DNA of 64,000 bases from assembly GCF_002735905.1 (NCBI RefSeq), contig NZ_PEBD01000002.1, forward strand, positions 1 through 64,000, read 5' to 3'. The position numbers were made by a program, and so were the translations under genes. The notes under the pieces were generated by a model. The model saw only the letters and a program-made list of their open reading frames with translations, did not search any database and was not told where the DNA came from. This document shows, piece by piece, positions 25,573-34,556 of the stretch. Origin of the DNA: Williamsia muralis. Lineage in GTDB: Bacteria > Actinomycetota > Actinomycetes > Mycobacteriales > Mycobacteriaceae. The stretch's first letter is position 1. Each line of letters begins with the position of its first letter.

Positions 25573-27204
25573 TTACAGGTTGCTGTTCGCGCGAAACTGC
25601 GTTGCTTCTTTGGCCGCCGCCCGCTGGAACTCGAGGTCATCGGATGCGCAGGCCAAGCAGATCGGCGCGTGGTCTGCCGCAGGATCCCGATCCATCTCGT
25701 ATGCGATGTAGCTGTCTTCGCAGCGGTGGCACTGGACTCGGGCTTCCCACATGTCGTCGACTTCGTCACGGGGATCATGGGGTCGTCGCATCGTGAACCA
25801 GCCGTCTCGGCTGAATCCGAGGGCCACCCCATAGATAGCGGCGGCCAGGACAAATGACACCGGTGGCGCCCACACGGCACCTTCAGGTCCGCCGGTAGCG
25901 ACCATCAAGATTCCCACCGCGGAGGACACTCCCCAGGCGGCAACACCTGCCGGGTTCACCGCAGGCACCCGACCCGGCCGGAACTCGAGAGAATCAGCAG
26001 GGATCGACCGCAGTCGCATCCATGCGATGTGGGTCAAGGCAATTGCCACCCAGCCGACGATCACCACGCCCTGGTACTGCAACGCCTGGACTATCCAGGA
26101 CAGCACGTTGGTGAGCATCATCAGGTATACGAGGACTGCCACCACGAGCACCCAGAAGGTGCGCGGCATCGAGAACTTCAGGGTGCGGGCGAAGAAGTTC
26201 TGGAAGTTCGTCGACGCCAGGTAGAAGTTGCCACTGTTGACCCGGGTCTGGCTGACGACCACCCATAGCAGGCCCCAAATGCCCATCATGCCGATGATTC
26301 CGAGGATTGCCGATTCCTCGGACAGCGGGCCGGCGATGGTGATCGTCTGTGCCAGGAAGATCCCGACCATGGCATTGACCAGCAAGGTCACGATGTAGAA
26401 GGGAGTGCCGAAGCTGAACCGGGCGTTGAACTTCGCGTCCTCGGGCCGGCCGAAGCGGGCGTAGTCCCACGCCATCATCGTCACAACCCAGACACCCATG
26501 TAGATCACGAAGGCATACCACCAACCGGGAACGCCGAGGTCTGCGGCGGATTCAGGTGTGTATGTCAGCCATTCGTTGCTGTAGCCGTACTCGATGATGG
26601 TCCAGACGACCGATCCGACGAGGCCGATCACGTAGAGCGGCAACAGGACCCCGTTGAGCTTGTCGAGCCACGTGGTGACTCCGCGCCACGCCAGTGGCGC
26701 CTGGTAGAGGACAACGACCAGTGACCAGAAGGCGATCGGCAACGCCCCGAAGTACGCGTGGAGCGCCGATGCGACGATGGATCCCTCTGCCACCACGTAG
26801 TAGGCGATGGTGATCCCGAAGAGTGCTGCTGCGAAGGCTGATCCGGCGCGGCCGAACAAGACTCTGGAGAACAAAGAGACGCTGGTGCCGGTTTCGTTCG
26901 CAACCTTGGCTGCGATCGAGTTGATGACACCGTAGGCCACCACCGATAGCCCGATGCCGATGATCGAGTTGATGGTGCCGACCGCCAGGGCGACGGTGGC
27001 ACCGATGACGACGAAGAACATCGCGCTCATCAGTCCGAACCACGCCATCGACACCGATGTGCGGGATGTCCGCCAGGAGCGGGGAACGATGTGCATCGAG
27101 TAGTCTTCGCTGGCCGCCTTGGCGAGCACATGGGGATCGTCGGTGAATGTGACTGTGAGTGGGGGTATTTCACTGGCCGCAGGTCTGCGTGCTTCTGTGG
27201 TCAT
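25573..27204 (-). CDS. NCS1-family permease (cytosine/allantoin/hydantoin type) with Cys-rich tail
   Basis: 543 aa, about 12 transmembrane helices, related to the Mhp1/CodB/PucI symporters for nucleobases, allantoin and hydantoins. The N-terminal 'DYSMHIVPRSWRTSRTS' before helix 1 and 'GAWVVTMMAWDYARFGR'-like loop regions fit the family. The last ~55 residues are soluble and contain Cys492-x2-Cys495 and Cys516-x2-Cys519. This looks like a cytoplasmic zinc ribbon and is not part of the usual NCS1 fold. It is the last gene after hyuA and hyuB, so it probably imports their substrate. Confidence 0.85.
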   Translation of the reverse strand: MTTEARRPAASEIPPLTVTFTDDPHVLAKAASEDYSMHIVPRSWRTSRTSVSMAWFGLMSAMFFVVIGATVALAVGTINSIIGIGLSVVAYGVINSIAAKVANETGTSVSLFSRVLFGRAGSAFAAALFGITIAYYVVAEGSIVASALHAYFGALPIAFWSLVVVLYQAPLAWRGVTTWLDKLNGVLLPLYVIGLVGSVVWTIIEYGYSNEWLTYTPESAADLGVPGWWYAFVIYMGVWVVTMMAWDYARFGRPEDAKFNARFSFGTPFYIVTLLVNAMVGIFLAQTITIAGPLSEESAILGIIGMMGIWGLLWVVVSQTRVNSGNFYLASTNFQNFFARTLKFSMPRTFWVLVVAVLVYLMMLTNVLSWIVQALQYQGVVIVGWVAIALTHIAWMRLRSIPADSLEFRPGRVPAVNPAGVAAWGVSSAVGILMVATGGPEGAVWAPPVSFVLAAAIYGVALGFSRDGWFTMRRPHDPRDEVDDMWEARVQCHRCEDSYIAYEMDRDPAADHAPICLACASDDLEFQRAAAKEATQFRANSNL

Positions 27205-27258
27205 GACCGTTCCTAGGTGAGTTGTGAAGCGAAACAGAAGTGGATTGAAGGGGCGTCC

Positions 27259-27288
27259 GGGTGCCTCCGCGGCCCTGAGGGGGCACCC
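27259..27288 (-). terminator. Hairpin between hyuB and the permease gene
   Basis: GGGTGCCTCC (27259-27268) pairs with GGGGGCACCC (27279-27288) with one G-T pair, 10-nt loop. No strong T-run follows, so it may be an attenuating or mRNA-processing hairpin that lowers permease expression relative to the enzymes rather than a full stop. Confidence 0.4.
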
Positions 27289-27310
27289 AGACAGCGAGAA
27301 TCGAGCTGTA

Positions 27311-29323
27311 CTAAACGGTTGCGTAGTCGTGGACAGTCAACGTTCCCTTGACGTACGGAACGTTTGCGTCGTCAGTCCAGTGGACGATGGTGCGACGTTG
27401 AAGCATGGCGCGGAACTGTTCGGTGGTCGTCGTGAGGACCTCGCCGCTGCCCCAGTCCAGGATCACGCCGTACTGGCGCAGGCAGTCCATCTCGTTGATG
27501 AGGCCTGACTTGTATTCGGCGGACACTTCCAGCGGATCTCGCGTCATCCAGGCGTGTCGGTTGTTCCGAATGTATTCGCGGGCAGCGAGTGTGGCCTCGA
27601 TGTCGACCTCGTAGTCGAAGACCTCCGGGTCGATCTCCTTGATGACGACGCCATAGTCCTTCTCGGCCCGCGCGATGGTGACGTACCCGTCGATGACGTC
27701 TTCGAGGATGGAGTCGACGTCACGTTGCAGGGCGTCTCCGAGACCGCCGCCGCCGGCGGACGGCCGGGTGAAAACGTCGCCTGCCTTGATCGGCACCGCG
27801 GCGAAGATCGAACCGAGATACTCCTCGCGGTCGGTGCCCTTGTTCAACCACACGCCGTGCGGGATGGAGGGCAACCCACCCCAGAGCCCCCAGGTGACCG
27901 AACGCTCGCGGTCACAGCAATAAGACATCACGGTCTTGCTGCTGGCGGTCAGATACCCGCCCTTCTCCGCGCCCACACCGCCGCGGAACTTTCCGGGGCC
28001 ACCTGAATCGGGAACCAACTCGTGACGGGTGGTGAGCACTGGAGCCAGACGCTCTTGGCCTTCGAAAGGCTGTGTTCCGTACTGGACTCCGAAGACTGCG
28101 GCTGACGCGTTGTGTCCATCGCCACCGTTGCGGGCGCCCCAGCCGCCCATCATCCAGTCGTACCACATGAAGCTCTCGTTGCCGTCTTTGCGTTTGTCAC
28201 GGCCACCGACCAACAAGTACTCGAGATTGAAGGTGCAGGCCATGGCCCGATGCGGCTGGATGTCGGACCAGATCTCGAAGACGGAGCTCATGATCTTTTC
28301 GAAAGGGCCAGAACAGAATCCAGCACAGGGTGACGGCCAGTCGGCGTTGACAACCGAGCCAACCGGACCGAGATCGGCCGTGACCACCCGGTAGAAGCCC
28401 GAGTTCAAGGGGATGTCCGGGAACTGCATCTTGGTACCGGCAACAATGCCGGCGAACGACCCGCCGAACCCGGCGTTGAGCATCGAGGCGATCGACGCGT
28501 GCGAGCCACTGAGGTCGTAGTGGCAGGTATCGCCAGAGATGGTCATCTTCATGGTGACCGGGATCAGGCCTTCCTCCTCGCCGGGGTCCTGGTCGATGTA
28601 ATCCTCGGTGTACCAGACGCCGTCGGGCAGGGCGCTGATCTTGGCGCGCGTCAGATCCTCGACGTAGTCCTGGACTTCGGCCATGGCAGTTTTGATCGTC
28701 TCGACACCGTATTTGTCACAGAGACGCTGGATTTCGCGCTCGGCTACGCGGGTGGCTTCGGCCTGCGCCTGCATGTCGCCGATGATGTCGCGCGGATTGC
28801 GAGTGTTCTTCGCGATGAGATACGCGACGTCCTCGAGGAACTCGTCCTTGCTCCATAGGCGAGTCGGCGGAATGCGCAAGCCCTCACCCATGTGATCGAG
28901 TGCCTTGACGTTGAACGAGCCCGGAGTTGCACCGCCCACGTCGGCCCAGTGTCCGTTCGCCTGTGCGTAGCCGAGTAGTTCACCGTCGTAGTAAATCGGC
29001 CGGATGATTCGGGTGTCGTTGAAGTGGCTGCCACCTTCATAGACGTCATTGATGACGAATACGTCGCCGGGGTGGATATCGCCTTCGAACTGCCGGATCA
29101 CGGCTTTGGCCGTGTAGTGCAGGGTGCCGACGTGTGCGGCGATGTCGCCGGTGCCCTGCATGACAGTGTCTCCGTTGGGGTCACAGAGTGCCGAAGAAAA
29201 GTCGCGCGAGTAGATGACAAACGAGTAGCAGGTCCGGAGGATCTGCTCGGCCATCTGGTCGACGGTGTTGATGAAGGCGTTCTTGAGTACTTCGAATGTC
29301 ACTGGATCGAGTGATGTGGGCAT
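27311..29323 (-). CDS. hyuB: Hydantoinase B/oxoprolinase family subunit (HyuB)
   Basis: 670 aa. Partner of HyuA in ATP-dependent cleavage of 5-membered cyclic amides (N-methylhydantoin, 5-oxoproline) or, in related complexes, carboxylation. Family blocks: 'YSRDFSSALCD', 'AAHVGTLHYTAKAV', 'GDVFVINDVYEGGSHFNDTRI', 'GYAQANGHWADVGGATPGS', and C-terminal 'RPSAGGGGLGDALQRD'. Full length. It follows hyuA by about 40 bp on the same strand and precedes the permease. Confidence 0.87.
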   Translation of the reverse strand: MPTSLDPVTFEVLKNAFINTVDQMAEQILRTCYSFVIYSRDFSSALCDPNGDTVMQGTGDIAAHVGTLHYTAKAVIRQFEGDIHPGDVFVINDVYEGGSHFNDTRIIRPIYYDGELLGYAQANGHWADVGGATPGSFNVKALDHMGEGLRIPPTRLWSKDEFLEDVAYLIAKNTRNPRDIIGDMQAQAEATRVAEREIQRLCDKYGVETIKTAMAEVQDYVEDLTRAKISALPDGVWYTEDYIDQDPGEEEGLIPVTMKMTISGDTCHYDLSGSHASIASMLNAGFGGSFAGIVAGTKMQFPDIPLNSGFYRVVTADLGPVGSVVNADWPSPCAGFCSGPFEKIMSSVFEIWSDIQPHRAMACTFNLEYLLVGGRDKRKDGNESFMWYDWMMGGWGARNGGDGHNASAAVFGVQYGTQPFEGQERLAPVLTTRHELVPDSGGPGKFRGGVGAEKGGYLTASSKTVMSYCCDRERSVTWGLWGGLPSIPHGVWLNKGTDREEYLGSIFAAVPIKAGDVFTRPSAGGGGLGDALQRDVDSILEDVIDGYVTIARAEKDYGVVIKEIDPEVFDYEVDIEATLAAREYIRNNRHAWMTRDPLEVSAEYKSGLINEMDCLRQYGVILDWGSGEVLTTTTEQFRAMLQRRTIVHWTDDANVPYVKGTLTVHDYATV

Positions 29324-29364
29324 GTCATACCTCTAACGGTGAGTGGTGTTGTGGCGGAAACGAA

Positions 29365-31416
29365 TCAGACGTCCTGGCTGAGGATCAGGTTGCCCCAGGC
29401 GTCGACGCGGGCTGTTGTCTGCGGCGGGACCACGGTCGTGGAATCGAGCTGATCGACGATGCACGGACCGGAGAGCACAGCGCCGGCCGGAAGGTCGGTG
29501 CGGTCGTAGACCGGGGTTTCTTGTCGGGCCGTCTCGTCAGGGAACAGAACCTGACGAATCTCCGTCGGCACTGGTGTGAAGTCGGCCGGGTCGATCAGTT
29601 TGGCGGGCTTGGCGTCCACACGGGGTGTCAACCCGATGGCACGCACCGAGATCCGGTAGATCTCCACGCCTGCTTCGTCACTCGCGTAGTTGTGTTCTTT
29701 GAGGTGGGTGGCGTGGAACGTTGCGACCACCTCGTCGAGGCCACCGAATGGCATTGTCACCGGCACGGCTATTGCTCGCCACTGGCCGTTGTAGCGCATG
29801 TCAAGGTAGTACTCGAAGACCATGTCGGCGTCGTTGACGTGCTCGGCCGTCAGTCGCTGCCGACCCTCGTCTCGGAGGTCCTCGAAGGTTTGTGCGAGGT
29901 GGTCGAGGTCGGCGTTCGCTGCGTCGGTGAGATACATCCTGGTGATGTCGTGCTGGACGTCCACGAGCATGCAGCCCATCGCGGATGTCACCCCCGGATG
30001 TGGCGGGACGATGACGGTCGGGATCCCGAGCTCTTTGGCGAGGTAGGCGACGTGCAGTGGGCCAGCACCACCGAACCCGACCAGCGCGAAGTCGCGAGGA
30101 TCGTGGCCTTTGCGGATCGAGATCAGACGCACAGCGTCCGCCATGTTGGCGTTGGCCACCTTGATGATCGACTGCGCGGCGGTCTCCACTTCGAGACCCA
30201 ATGGTGTGGCAACCTTCTCGACTGCCGCATACGCGGACGCCACGTCGAGTTCTTTGACACCGCCGGCCAATTTCTTGCCGATCGTTCCCAGGATCAGATT
30301 GGCGTCGGTGTTGGTCGCGAGTTCACCGGCGGCGCCATAGCAGGCGGGCCCGGGGTCAGATCCCGCCGATTGTGGTCCGTTGCGTAGCGACCCCGCATCG
30401 TCGAGCCAGGCGATGGATCCTCCGCCGGCGCCGATAGTCAACACCTCGATGCTCGGGAAGCAGATCGGGTATCCGAACTCAACGCTCCACATGTTGGTGG
30501 TTCCGAGAACGCCGTTGTCCGTCAGAGACACGTCGGTGGACGTGCCGCCCATGTCGAACCCGATCGAGTTCTCGTAGCCGCACTGGCGCGCGATGTGGCG
30601 GCTGGCAATGGCGCCTGCAGCGATGCCCGAGGCGGCCAGACGAGCACCGTACTTCTCTGCCATCTTCGGGGTCATGACGCCTCCACCCGAGTGCAGCAGC
30701 AGTACATCGTTCGTGTAACCACTCTCCTCGAGACGTGCCTCCAGGGTACGGGCGTAGGGTCCGATGATCGGTACCAATGCCGCGTTCGCGACGGTCGTCG
30801 AGAACCGTTCGTACTCAAAGATTTCCGGGAGAACGTCGCTCGACGTCGTGACCGCGACACCCGGCAGTTCCTCCGCGAGGATCTCTGCCATCCGGTTCTC
30901 GTGTACCGGGTTGGTGAATGAGTTGATGAAACACACTGCGATGGTCTCGATTTCACGTCTCTTGAGGATTCGCGCGATATCCCGTGCGCTGGCCTCATCG
31001 AGGGGTTCGATGATCTCACCGTCGTAGCCGATGCGCTCGGACACGGTGAGGCGGTGGCGGCGGGGAACAAAAGGCTTGCCGACCTCCTCGTACGGATCCC
31101 ACGATTCCCGGTCACCACGACGGATCTCGATGACGTCGCGGAATCCCTCCGTGGTCACGAGAGCGATCTTCGGGAATGTCCGTGTGATGAGGGCGTTGGT
31201 CGCAATTGTTGTTCCGTGAGAGAAGAATTCGACGTCCTTCCACGCGACCCCCGCGCGGTCCATGCCGGCGAGCACGCCTTCGATCGGATCCGATTGTGTC
31301 GGGTACTTGGCGGTGGTGATCAGGCCGTCACCGTGCTGAACAAAGATGTCGGTGAATGTTCCACCGATGTCGACGGCTGTGCGGATCTTCCGTGGCCTGC
31401 TGATGGCTTCGGTCAT
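29365..31416 (-). CDS. hyuA: Hydantoinase A/oxoprolinase family subunit (HyuA), ATP-binding
   Basis: 683 aa. The nucleotide-binding actin-like fold opens with 'AVDIGGTFTDIFV', and the second phosphate loop is in 'IGFDMGGTSTDVSL'. 'PHPGVTSAMGCMLVDVQHD' belongs to the C-terminal part. Together with HyuB it hydrolyses a cyclic imide at the cost of ATP. Start ATG 31416 has GAGGAGG 6 nt upstream; the longer frame to 31563 is upstream promoter DNA. With the nearby M20 amidohydrolase it could convert a hydantoin to an N-carbamoyl amino acid and then an amino acid. Confidence 0.88.
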   Translation of the reverse strand: MTEAISRPRKIRTAVDIGGTFTDIFVQHGDGLITTAKYPTQSDPIEGVLAGMDRAGVAWKDVEFFSHGTTIATNALITRTFPKIALVTTEGFRDVIEIRRGDRESWDPYEEVGKPFVPRRHRLTVSERIGYDGEIIEPLDEASARDIARILKRREIETIAVCFINSFTNPVHENRMAEILAEELPGVAVTTSSDVLPEIFEYERFSTTVANAALVPIIGPYARTLEARLEESGYTNDVLLLHSGGGVMTPKMAEKYGARLAASGIAAGAIASRHIARQCGYENSIGFDMGGTSTDVSLTDNGVLGTTNMWSVEFGYPICFPSIEVLTIGAGGGSIAWLDDAGSLRNGPQSAGSDPGPACYGAAGELATNTDANLILGTIGKKLAGGVKELDVASAYAAVEKVATPLGLEVETAAQSIIKVANANMADAVRLISIRKGHDPRDFALVGFGGAGPLHVAYLAKELGIPTVIVPPHPGVTSAMGCMLVDVQHDITRMYLTDAANADLDHLAQTFEDLRDEGRQRLTAEHVNDADMVFEYYLDMRYNGQWRAIAVPVTMPFGGLDEVVATFHATHLKEHNYASDEAGVEIYRISVRAIGLTPRVDAKPAKLIDPADFTPVPTEIRQVLFPDETARQETPVYDRTDLPAGAVLSGPCIVDQLDSTTVVPPQTTARVDAWGNLILSQDV

Positions 31417-31576
31417 GGGTGCCTCCTCGGCGATAACTCGGACGGTCCATACGAAACCGCCTGGCGGCCGCTTCAACAATTGGCGCATCACCCAACTCAA
31501 ATGCCGCACCGACTGGACGTTGACACACCCCGCCCCAACGATCGGGCGCTGACCTGCGCACATACGTCTGAGCTGT

Positions 31577-31613
31577 ACGTAACAACCGCGTGACCGATAT
31601 GCGTGCGTTACGT
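31577..31613. promoter_or_regulatory. Inverted repeat in the hyuA / amide-sensor divergent promoter
   Basis: ACGTAAC (31577-31583) and GTTACGT (31607-31613) are perfect 7-bp arms 23 bp apart. The interval also contains GTAAC-N6-GTGAC (31579-31594), reminiscent of nitrogen-regulator GlnR half-sites. The divergent 323-bp region (31417-31739) has no gene. Confidence 0.4.
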
Positions 31614-31739
31614 TTGTTCATCGGATCGAAACGTCGCCGAACGTGCTTTTCGCTACCTGGCCACGCCCTCGCGTTGTTCCCAAAGATGCGGCTACAGTGG
31701 GCTTGTCCGCTGATGACATCCACCGACGGGAGCGTGTGA

Positions 31740-32843
31740 GTGAAGATCGGCATGCTCTTCTCGCTGACGGGTCCGCTGGCTCAGATGGAACAGTCGATTC
31801 TCGACGGTGCCCTGCTGGCGGTCGATGAGATCAACAACGATGGCGGAGTACGCGGTCAAGATTTGCGTCCGGCGATCTACGACGATCACTCGGAGGTGTT
31901 GTCGAGCGCGCGCGGAATCAACCATCTGTGTGGGACGGAGCACGTCAACGTGATCGTTGGCGGCTACACGTCGGCGAGCCGGGTGGCGATGCTTCCGGCG
32001 ATACACGCCAACCGCGCACTGTTGATGTATCCGACCTATTTTGAGGGCGAAGAAGCCGATCCTCGAGTCTTTTATTGCGGAGCCGCCCCCAACCAGTACC
32101 TCGCCGACTACCTGAGCTGGGTCGCCGACAATCTCGGCCGGCGGGTCTACATCATCGGATCGGACTACGTGTACCCCCGTGTGCTGGCGGAGGCCATCGC
32201 ACGGCATGGCGTTCATCTCGATGTCGAGACCGTTGGAAGCTGGTACGCCCCGCTCGGCGAGACGAACTTTGAGACCGTTCTGGACGACATCCGCCGTAAG
32301 AATCCGTCGGTGATCATCTGCAACCTGGTCGGTATGGACTCAACCTCGGCTTTCTACCAACAGTTTTACGACGCGGGATTCAGCGCGGCGACTCTGCCGA
32401 TCGCGGCCACTGTCACCACCGAGGTCGACTTGGCCCACATGTCGCCCGAGTTGACCAACGGTCACTTCATGACCGGAACCTATTTCTCCGGCGTCGATTC
32501 AGATGTGAACAGCTCGTACCGTGAGTCTCTGTGGAAGATCCGGGGGCAGCGATGGTCGCATCCAGCCCAGGTCGGTGCTTACAACGCGGTTCATGCGATT
32601 CGGATTGCCGCCGAACACGCGGACTCTTTTGATCCCGCCCACTTGTCGGCGGCCCTGCTCGGGGTTCGATTCGAGCGCAACCCCGAGGGATTGCCGTTCT
32701 ATTTCCTGAACAATCACTACAGCGCCCATCCGTCGTACGTCGCACGGGCGTCCAATGGCAAATACGATGTCCTCGAGGAGTTTTCACCACGACTTCCAGA
32801 GCCGTGGTGGTCAGGAAAACGGTCGCTAACCGCTCCCGGGTGA
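31740..32843 (+). CDS. AmiC/UrtA-like amide or urea binding protein without signal peptide
   Basis: 367 aa from GTG 31740 with GGGAG 7 nt upstream. It begins directly with the first strand of the type I binding-protein fold ('MKIGMLFSLTGPLAQMEQS') and continues 'AVDEINNDGGVRGQDL', 'IVGGYTSASRVAMLP', 'YPTYFEGEE'. There is no signal peptide or lipobox, and an upstream start would not add one. This matches AmiC, the cytoplasmic amide sensor of amidase operons, better than a transporter receptor. It is divergent from hyuA and its 3' end overlaps that of the PucR gene by 18 bp. I infer a cytoplasmic ligand sensor for the hydantoin/amide module. Confidence 0.8.
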   Translation: MKIGMLFSLTGPLAQMEQSILDGALLAVDEINNDGGVRGQDLRPAIYDDHSEVLSSARGINHLCGTEHVNVIVGGYTSASRVAMLPAIHANRALLMYPTYFEGEEADPRVFYCGAAPNQYLADYLSWVADNLGRRVYIIGSDYVYPRVLAEAIARHGVHLDVETVGSWYAPLGETNFETVLDDIRRKNPSVIICNLVGMDSTSAFYQQFYDAGFSAATLPIAATVTTEVDLAHMSPELTNGHFMTGTYFSGVDSDVNSSYRESLWKIRGQRWSHPAQVGAYNAVHAIRIAAEHADSFDPAHLSAALLGVRFERNPEGLPFYFLNNHYSAHPSYVARASNGKYDVLEEFSPRLPEPWWSGKRSLTAPG

Positions 32844-34331
32844 TTCTCGCAAACACAGGGCCAGGTAGTAGTCCGAACGGTCGGCCGTCGTGTGGAGCCC
32901 CCGTCCGGTCAGTCTTTCGATACGTTTGAGCCGGTATCGGAGCGTGTTGATGTGAATACCCAATTCCGTGGCGGTGGTGGCCCATTGACAGTCCAACGCC
33001 AGGAACGTTCGAAGCGACTCCAGATAACTGGTGCCTTTCTCCCGGTCGTAGTCGATGACCGGCTGCAGCAGCGCTCGGCCCAGAACCGCCGCGAGTTCGG
33101 GTTCGGCGGCGAGCAACGTTGCCGACAGCGGCACTGCCAGTGGGATCTCGTCCATCTCGGCGACTGTCGATCGCGCCTGACGATCAGCAAGCTGTCGTGC
33201 GTTGATCAGGCCGCGTACCAGATCGTCACTGCCTCGGAGGACGCAGGAACTCACGCCCAGAGACAAGGCCTGCTGGTGGCGGAACTCGAAGAGGTCCGCC
33301 AGAAGCTTCAATTGATGCTCGAATCCGGTGATCTCGTCCGATCGCCCGAATTCGCCGTCGGGCAGTGTGATCAGCGCGTACGCGCAGCCACCGTGTGCCC
33401 CGGTGACGCAGATGCCGCCATCCAGTAAACCCAGGTCACGCAGGGCATTGCCCACGACCTCGCTCTCGGACTTCATGGATTCGGGTAGGACGGCTGCGAT
33501 TGCCCGGACCCGGCTCCCTGGCGCGAGATCGAATGATCCGACCCACGGATCAAGGGTGGCAGAAGCGACGTTGGCCTCGATGAGTTCTCGGACCAGCGCG
33601 GTTTCGATCTGTCGTCGAGCTGACCGCTTCACCTCGATGGCCTGGGCGTAGGTATCGATCTCGCGGACGAGACTCTCGATTCCGGTGAGGTCCAGTGCGA
33701 CACGACTCGGATTGTGGATCGCCAGTGTGTGACCAGATGCAGGTAGCGGAACATTGAGAGTGGCCATCGCACACATGCTTTGCTGTAACGCTACTGGTTT
33801 GCGCGCGAGGATCTTGATCAGGTGTGCGATGTCCACCGGTGCACTGGACACCACGGCGCCTTCCATGACGACAAACGCTTCGGTCCCGGTGACCGCGGTG
33901 AAACCGTTCAGCGCTCTGCGGATCGCATCGAGGTAGGAGATGTGCAGTCCGCGGGTGTCGAAGCGAGTGGTCTCCTCCGCCAGAGCAGCTGTCAGCTGAT
34001 CCAACGTCCTGGACTTTGGCAGGAGCAGGACCGGAATTGACGCGTGCACGCAGGCTTCGACGAACTCGGGTGGGAGTTTCAGATCGTCGTTGTTGACCAC
34101 CACCGCCAACGCCCCTGCTGACTTCAGTTGCGAAGGAAGCGTTTCCGGTGTTGTCAGAAATGACCACGAGGTCGACGGCACGTAGACCACGGATCCGTCG
34201 TCGAGATCCAACGGACCCTGCGTCGTCATCTCGACAACCGCCGCGACCGTACGGTCCAGGACCCGGTCGGCGCAACCTGGAACCAATGACCCGAGGCCGA
34301 CACGGGTGACTAAGTCACCAACCGTGGCCAT
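32826..34331 (-). CDS. PucR family transcriptional regulator
   Basis: 501 aa. N-terminal PucR ligand domain ('MATVGDLVTRVGLGSLVPG', residues 1-120), a middle GGDEF-like region, and the C-terminal helix-turn-helix 'TATELGIHINTLRYRLKRIERLTG' ending near residue 490. PucR proteins control purine, allantoin, hydantoin and amine catabolism. Flanked by the amide sensor (convergent) and the amidohydrolase (same strand, 225 bp upstream), it is the probable activator of regions on both sides. Confidence 0.87.
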   Translation of the reverse strand: MATVGDLVTRVGLGSLVPGCADRVLDRTVAAVVEMTTQGPLDLDDGSVVYVPSTSWSFLTTPETLPSQLKSAGALAVVVNNDDLKLPPEFVEACVHASIPVLLLPKSRTLDQLTAALAEETTRFDTRGLHISYLDAIRRALNGFTAVTGTEAFVVMEGAVVSSAPVDIAHLIKILARKPVALQQSMCAMATLNVPLPASGHTLAIHNPSRVALDLTGIESLVREIDTYAQAIEVKRSARRQIETALVRELIEANVASATLDPWVGSFDLAPGSRVRAIAAVLPESMKSESEVVGNALRDLGLLDGGICVTGAHGGCAYALITLPDGEFGRSDEITGFEHQLKLLADLFEFRHQQALSLGVSSCVLRGSDDLVRGLINARQLADRQARSTVAEMDEIPLAVPLSATLLAAEPELAAVLGRALLQPVIDYDREKGTSYLESLRTFLALDCQWATTATELGIHINTLRYRLKRIERLTGRGLHTTADRSDYYLALCLRESPGSG

Positions 34332-34556
34332 GTGACTCCTTACAGCCTTGGGCGATCACCGGGGCCTGCTCGTGCAGCACGATTCAGGTGAGACGCCCAG
34401 CAGTGACGCACAGTACGTCTCGCCTGTACAGGGTAGCGGGACTCGCCCGTGCGCACCCGAGTTCAAACGTCATGGCGGTACGTCAGCGACTGGGTGGCAA
34501 CGCAGTTCGGAGCCGAAGTCCAGAGCCGTGGCCGAGACACAGATCGAGCCCGTGAT

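Noticed and set aside
29296-30387. 363-codon plus-strand open frame opposite hyuA
   Set aside because: Antisense to an unmistakable HyuA; no protein family pattern.
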